Translations under genes and position numbers: made by a program
Part shown: positions 14,177 to 18,973 of the stretch, piece after piece
How positions within the stretch are numbered: the first letter of the stretch is position 1
Layout: every line of letters starts with the position of its first letter
Notes under the pieces: generated by a model
Databases searched by the model: none
Told to the model about the DNA's origin: nothing
What the model saw: only the letters and a program-made list of their open reading frames with translations
Assembly: GCA_934699065.1 (NCBI GenBank)
Contig: CAKUWD010000033.1
Coordinates: 1-18,973 of the forward strand
Length of the DNA stretch: 18,973 nucleotides
Source: an uncultured Treponema sp.
GTDB taxonomy: Bacteria > Spirochaetota > Spirochaetia > Treponematales > Treponemataceae
Direction of reading: 5' to 3'

Positions 14177-17100
14177 ATGAAAAGAAATAGTATTAATCTT
14201 AATAAAATAGTACAGATTATTATAATAACAGTTTTATTCTTTACGAGCCAAAAAGCATTTGCTTTGCATGGTGCGCCAGATGGTCATGGCGGATATATAA
14301 TGGTCTCAGATACCGGAGGAGGTTCAACAAATGATTCAGGAGGTGGCGGTGGAGATAATCCTACAAATCAGGGAGGACCTGATACATCCAGTGAGAAGGC
14401 AAAGCAGGAGCGGGCGAAAAAAGAAGGTGAACTGAATGATGCAAAAAAAAGTTCAGAAGACGCAAAAAATGAGATAGCTGAAAACAATGATAAGGTTTCT
14501 GCTGGAGATGATAACAAAAACACAGACGGAACTTATTCTAATTTTACATATTATTTGGCACAGAAGGAAGCTGCGGCTGCAGCAAAATTGAATGCTGATA
14601 AAACGACGGAATCAAGTAAGCAAAAGAATAAAGAAAGTCTTGATTCAGAAAACTCTGATGTTACCGGAGATCCTGTACGAATTACAGAAGGTGTGTATGA
14701 ACAGGACGAGGTAGATTTGATTTTCGGAAATATAACTCAGGAAGGATTAAGACGAAAATATCGTTCAGATAGAAAAATTATTTCTAGCTTTGGATACGGC
14801 TGGTCTACAAATCTTGATCAGCGAATTATACGTGGATTAGCAAACGGGTCTGTCGAATACGAAAATTCTTTGAAAAGTTCTATAGAATATATTAAGAACG
14901 AAATAAAAAGCTTTGAGGATAATCTAAAAGCCTATTATGCTGTTTCTTCTCTGGATAATATTAAAGGTGAAATTAATGACAGAATAAAAAAATGTGAAGC
15001 AAACATTGATTCAACAACTATGTTGTCTGCATATTTATATAACTTATATAAGCAGTCTAGTGGTTTTAAAGTTGAAGCAGAAATTGTTTCACTTATGTAC
15101 GAAGTGGCTGTTTTGCAGAATGATATAAAATCAAAAAAAGAATTACTGGAAAGTCGCCTTGAAACAGTAGATTCGAAAATATCAGAGCTTAATAAGATGC
15201 GGTCCTTATATGAGAAAAAATGTATTGAACTCGAGAATTATAAAAATATATCAAAAAAAATCGAAGAAGTTAAAAATAAGAATTTTTATGCCAGATTCGT
15301 TGGTATGGAAAACTGGTATGAAGAAACTGGTTTTAATACAATCACTGTAATCGACGATGCAGGTTTTCCCCATCTTTTGTTTCAGGAAATTGAAAATTCA
15401 GAAAAATGGAGTAATTCAGAGGATAAAAGAGTTCTCTTTTGTAAAAAGACTTCGGATGGTTTTGAACTTTATGAATCTGATGGAATATGTAAATATTTTG
15501 ATGAAGCTGGAATGATTATTCGTATTGTTGATAGAAATAATAATTCTGTTTCAATTCAGCGAAATAATAACGAAAAAATTGATTATATTATTACTTCTTA
15601 CGGAGAAAAATATTCCTTTGAATATCAAAATGGATTTATCAAAAAAATAACAAATGTCCGAAATCCCGAAGAAAGGGTAATATATTCTTATAGCGGAAGT
15701 AACCTGGTTTCAGTGAATGATACAGATGGTGATACTGTTACCATGAGTTATGATGAAAATAACCGGATGGTAAGTCTGAATAAATGTGATGGAAGTTCTG
15801 TTAATTTTGAATATGGTCAGCAGACTTCAGATGGAAAACTCCTTACGACAGCAACAATAAATGAAGAAGGAAAAACAGAATCTTTTGTATATAACAGAGG
15901 AAACAGGTGTACACAATACATTGATCATGATGGAAATTCTGACTTTTATTATTTTAATGAAAGACATAAAACAATCCTTATTCAAAAATCTGATGGTAGT
16001 AAAATAGAAAACGAATATGATAGTTCCGGAAATCTTATAAAAGTAAATGAAAATGGAAATGTAATTACTTACACTTATGATCAGAAAGGAAATAAAATCA
16101 GCTCTAACTATACTGATGGTAGTTTCGAAAGATGGACTTATGATTCATTCAATTTAATTACTTCATTTACTGATTGCGATGGAATTTTTTATGAATATAA
16201 GCGTGATAATAAAGGGAATCTGATTTCATATTTGCGTGGTGGTAAAACTGTTTTTACACAGGAATTTGATGCTGCTGGTAATGTAATTAAAAGAACTGAT
16301 TTTAGTGATAAAAATTTAATTACTGAATATAAATATGACAGTTATGGAAATCTGATTGAAAAGAAAATAGCAGATGATATTACCAGATACAAATATGATT
16401 TGCTAAATAGGATTACAAAAGAAGTTTTGAATGGCAAAGTGATTTGTGATTATAAGTATAGCAATCACTTAACTGAATGTATTGATTATTCAGGTCTAAT
16501 AACGTCTTGGCTAACTAACGGTCGTAAGGATATTGTTGAATATGTTCAGAAAGATTCTTTGACTGGGTCCATCCATAAAACCAGAATAGAATATGACAAG
16601 CGTCATCTTCCTTTGAATGTATATTATGGAGATGGTGAGGCTGAAGTTCTTGGTTCTTCATATCTTTATACAGCAGAAGGCCGACTTCATGTTTCAATTA
16701 CTTATGGCAAGGAATGCTGGATAAAAATCTTAAATTATAAAAACGGGCAGGTTAGTGAAGTAAAACAATTTAAGGTTGAAAGGGATGTTGCCAGCCCGGG
16801 AGCTGTTTTTTCTGAAACTGAAATTAATAATCTTTTGGCAGCTGCAGGTGAAAGTGTTTTTGTGCAGAAATATGATATTCAGATAAAAAATGGAAATAAA
16901 AGAATACTTTCTGTAACTGATGGATTAGGTTCTGTAAATCTTTTTGAATTTGATGCTTATGGAAATCTTATAAAGAGTATTGATGCAAATGGAGTAATAA
17001 GTCAGCAAAAATATACAAAAGCTGGAAGATTAAACAGTGTTCAAAATTTTTATGGCGGCTTATATGAATATGGATATAATTCTGAAGGATTACAAAATAG

Positions 17101-18973
17101 TGAACATGAGAAAGGAAAAAGAACTGTAAGAAAAGAATATTTTTCTGATGGGAAAATAAAACTTACTACTGATAACTTTGGGCTTACGACAACATATAGT
17201 TATGATAACAAGGGGCGGCTTATATGTTCTTCAAGTGAAGAAAAAACTCTCTGGTATGAGTATGATGATTTTGACAGAATTATAAAAATAATTGTGGGGG
17301 CTTTGCCTGAAGAGAACTCGGCTCTTTATTTTGAAAGCAGAGAATACAGTTCAGATGGAAGAACTTTAGTGATAACTAAGGGCGGAAAGTATAAAACCAT
17401 AATCGAATTTGATGCTTTCGGGAATGTTGTAAAAGAAAGAGATGGTATTGGAAATGAGGTGTTTTATTCTTATGATTTCTTAAATCAGATGACAGCAAGT
17501 TTTGATGCCTATGGAAATAAAACTTCTTATGATTATAATGCCTTGGGAAAAAACAGCCATGTAGTTTTACCGGATGGTTCGACATCTGATTATACCTATA
17601 ATTATCTTGGTGAGCTTGTAAAAATCGAAGATGAATGTGGAATTGTATATTCGTCAACTTATGATAAAGCTGGTCGTCTCACAAAAGAATTTACCCGTGG
17701 CGACAGTGAAAAAACATATGAGTATGATAAATCAGGAAGAATAACAAAAGTACTTTGTGGTAATGAAATTGTAGAAAGTTACTTTTATGGAAATAATTAT
17801 CGTACAATCACTGTAAAAGATGGAAACGGAAATGATTATATTTATAATTATGATTCTTTTGGAAGGCTAACAGGTGAGAAAAATAGAAACGGTATTACGC
17901 AAAATTATTTCTATGATGATGCAGGAGAGCTGAAGAGTCAGAACAATTTTGACGGAACAAGTACGACAATCCAGTATTCAGAAAACAGAAGTATTCGTAC
18001 AGTTTGCTTTTCAGATGGAAGAAAGAATGTCTTTGTTTATGATGCACTTGGAAATATTATTGAAGCTTCTAATGAAAATGGAAAGACAGAATATAAATAT
18101 GATAAGGGCGGCAAACTTATTTATCAAAAGGATGCAGCTACCGGTGAAGAAATTTTCTTTGAATATGATGATGCTGGAAACAGAATTAAACTTCTCAGTT
18201 CAAATCGCGAAACACAATATACATATGGTAAAAAAAATGAATTAAAAGAAATTTTTGACAATAAGCAGAGACTAAGTATAAAATTAGAATATGATAAAAA
18301 CGGAAGGGAAGTGTTGAGAAAGTTTGGAAACGGGACAAAAGAAGAAACTCTTTATGATAAGGCTGGCCGTATAATCGTTAAGATGCAAAAGTCTGAGCGC
18401 GACGAATTAATCTGGGGAGAGGCTTATGTCTATGGTGCAGATGGAAAACGTTCTGCAACGGTTGATCATGAATGTCGTGTTACACTTTATGAATATAACA
18501 AAAAAGGTCAGCTCAAATCCGTATTTTATCCGTATTCTCAATCACTTATTGATAATCTGAAAAAGGAAGCAGTTGAAAATGGGCTTGCTGTAAATGGCGA
18601 TGCAGGTGAAAATAAATACCTTTCAAGTTCAGAAAAATCTGCACTGGTTACTCTATTGAATACTATGCAGTATGGGCTTGCTTATAAACTTTCAAACTTG
18701 CAGCTCTTTATCAAAGAATCTTATACATATGATGCAAACGGAAATCGTACAGAAAAAATTACACCTTTTGGAACGATTTATTATGTTTATGATAAAGAAA
18801 ATTGTCTTCTTTCAAGCGGATCAAAAGGTCAGTCATTTATAAATTATACATATGATAAAATGGGAAATCTCTTGAGCGAAGAAAGCTCTGCAAAATCAGT
18901 ATTGTATTCCTATAATTCACAAAATCGTCTTATTTATTGCGAGGTGACAGACCGTTCCGAGAAAACTTATGCC
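14177..18973 (+). CDS. Giant secreted RHS/YD-repeat protein (3' end outside window)
   Basis: The frame runs from ATG 14177 (GAGGAGG at 14165-14171, 5 nt spacing) to the window edge without a stop, at least 1,599 codons. A signal peptide ends at about residue 29 (QKAFA). A Gly-rich then Lys/Glu/Ala-rich linker follows (about 38-160), then a DUF6531-like RHS start module at 164-220 (GDPVRITEG, FGYGWSTNLD). A largely helical, coiled-coil-like stretch (about 221-386) is inserted before that module resumes at NTITVIDDAGFPHLLF. From about residue 440 onward YD repeats dominate (YDSSGNLIK, FDAYGNLIKS, YDKAGRLTKE, YDANGNRTEK). RHS repeats form a hollow beta-shell that often encloses a C-terminal toxin or effector; that end is not visible. 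As the last gene after the T2SS and protease genes it is the best candidate cargo. Confidence 0.92.
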   Translation, partial: MKRNSINLNKIVQIIIITVLFFTSQKAFALHGAPDGHGGYIMVSDTGGGSTNDSGGGGGDNPTNQGGPDTSSEKAKQERAKKEGELNDAKKSSEDAKNEIAENNDKVSAGDDNKNTDGTYSNFTYYLAQKEAAAAAKLNADKTTESSKQKNKESLDSENSDVTGDPVRITEGVYEQDEVDLIFGNITQEGLRRKYRSDRKIISSFGYGWSTNLDQRIIRGLANGSVEYENSLKSSIEYIKNEIKSFEDNLKAYYAVSSLDNIKGEINDRIKKCEANIDSTTMLSAYLYNLYKQSSGFKVEAEIVSLMYEVAVLQNDIKSKKELLESRLETVDSKISELNKMRSLYEKKCIELENYKNISKKIEEVKNKNFYARFVGMENWYEETGFNTITVIDDAGFPHLLFQEIENSEKWSNSEDKRVLFCKKTSDGFELYESDGICKYFDEAGMIIRIVDRNNNSVSIQRNNNEKIDYIITSYGEKYSFEYQNGFIKKITNVRNPEERVIYSYSGSNLVSVNDTDGDTVTMSYDENNRMVSLNKCDGSSVNFEYGQQTSDGKLLTTATINEEGKTESFVYNRGNRCTQYIDHDGNSDFYYFNERHKTILIQKSDGSKIENEYDSSGNLIKVNENGNVITYTYDQKGNKISSNYTDGSFERWTYDSFNLITSFTDCDGIFYEYKRDNKGNLISYLRGGKTVFTQEFDAAGNVIKRTDFSDKNLITEYKYDSYGNLIEKKIADDITRYKYDLLNRITKEVLNGKVICDYKYSNHLTECIDYSGLITSWLTNGRKDIVEYVQKDSLTGSIHKTRIEYDKRHLPLNVYYGDGEAEVLGSSYLYTAEGRLHVSITYGKECWIKILNYKNGQVSEVKQFKVERDVASPGAVFSETEINNLLAAAGESVFVQKYDIQIKNGNKRILSVTDGLGSVNLFEFDAYGNLIKSIDANGVISQQKYTKAGRLNSVQNFYGGLYEYGYNSEGLQNSEHEKGKRTVRKEYFSDGKIKLTTDNFGLTTTYSYDNKGRLICSSSEEKTLWYEYDDFDRIIKIIVGALPEENSALYFESREYSSDGRTLVITKGGKYKTIIEFDAFGNVVKERDGIGNEVFYSYDFLNQMTASFDAYGNKTSYDYNALGKNSHVVLPDGSTSDYTYNYLGELVKIEDECGIVYSSTYDKAGRLTKEFTRGDSEKTYEYDKSGRITKVLCGNEIVESYFYGNNYRTITVKDGNGNDYIYNYDSFGRLTGEKNRNGITQNYFYDDAGELKSQNNFDGTSTTIQYSENRSIRTVCFSDGRKNVFVYDALGNIIEASNENGKTEYKYDKGGKLIYQKDAATGEEIFFEYDDAGNRIKLLSSNRETQYTYGKKNELKEIFDNKQRLSIKLEYDKNGREVLRKFGNGTKEETLYDKAGRIIVKMQKSERDELIWGEAYVYGADGKRSATVDHECRVTLYEYNKKGQLKSVFYPYSQSLIDNLKKEAVENGLAVNGDAGENKYLSSSEKSALVTLLNTMQYGLAYKLSNLQLFIKESYTYDANGNRTEKITPFGTIYYVYDKENCLLSSGSKGQSFINYTYDKMGNLLSEESSAKSVLYSYNSQNRLIYCEVTDRSEKTYA
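15490..18973 (+). repeat. Protein-coded YD (RHS) repeat array
   Basis: The coding sequence repeats irregular units of roughly 20 residues containing Y-D/F-D followed by a loop G-N or G-R, for example YDQKGNKIS, FDAAGNVIK, YDSYGNLIE, YDNKGRLIC, YDDFDRIIK, YDSFGRLTG, YDALGNIIE, YDDAGNRIK and YDKMGNLLS. The units are diverged at DNA level, so this is an old protein repeat rather than a recent tandem duplication. At least two helical insertions break the array, near 16795-16860 (FSETEINNLLAAAGES) and near 18535-18715 (LIDNLKKEAVENG to YKLSNLQLFI). Confidence 0.85.

Noticed and set aside
17376..18245. Open frames on both strands inside the RHS gene
   Set aside because: They follow the YD-repeat composition, lack ribosome sites and overlap a continuous real coding frame.
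15490..18973. CRISPR-like or tandem DNA repeats
   Set aside because: The repeats are diverged protein YD repeats without constant spacers or identical DNA units.

Overview
The window looks like a chromosomal segment from a diderm bacterium, most probably a spirochete close to Treponema. This taxonomic call is an inference. It rests on AT-rich coding DNA, strong AGGAGG-type ribosome sites, several lipoproteins with loose lipoboxes (ISSC, FTAC, FSAC), a secreted SUMF1-type protein and a reduced, divergent type II secretion (T2SS) gene set. I see no tRNA, rRNA, CRISPR array, transposase or phage gene.

Left part (1-4618) holds ordinary genes. They are the 3' end of a gene for a beta-rung (DUF4097-like) protein, a terminator, hisC (histidinol-phosphate aminotransferase), a YfcE-type metallophosphoesterase, and a secreted SUMF1/FGE-like protein that lacks the FGE catalytic cysteines. 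A corA Mg2+ channel gene on the minus strand converges on the SUMF1-like gene. A long imperfect foldback (about 157 nt) fills the gap between the two stop codons and probably terminates both.

Intergenic part (4619-5072) is more interesting than it first looks. On the minus strand there is a good promoter, then a 23-codon ORF with a perfect AGGAGG, then segments that can pair in mutually exclusive ways ahead of the corA ribosome site. This resembles an attenuator-type leader controlling corA. Beyond it lies a GC-rich structured block (about 4832-4967) unlike the surrounding AT-rich DNA.

Right part (5073-18973) is a single plus-strand gene train with overlapping or nearly touching genes. In order it encodes GspD (secretin), GspE (ATPase), GspF (short inner-membrane platform), GspG (major pseudopilin), two small unrecognised membrane proteins in the minor-pseudopilin position, a bitopic membrane protein in the GspL/GspM position, a lipoprotein with a carboxypeptidase-regulatory-like fold, a second small lipoprotein, a clostripain-family (C11) cysteine protease lipoprotein, and a giant secreted RHS/YD-repeat protein that runs off the window after 1,599 codons. 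The arrangement suggests a minimal, dedicated T2SS whose likely cargo is the RHS protein, with surface lipoproteins and a protease that may anchor or process it. That functional link is inferred from gene order, not shown. No GspC, prepilin peptidase or canonical GspH/I/J/K is visible in the window.
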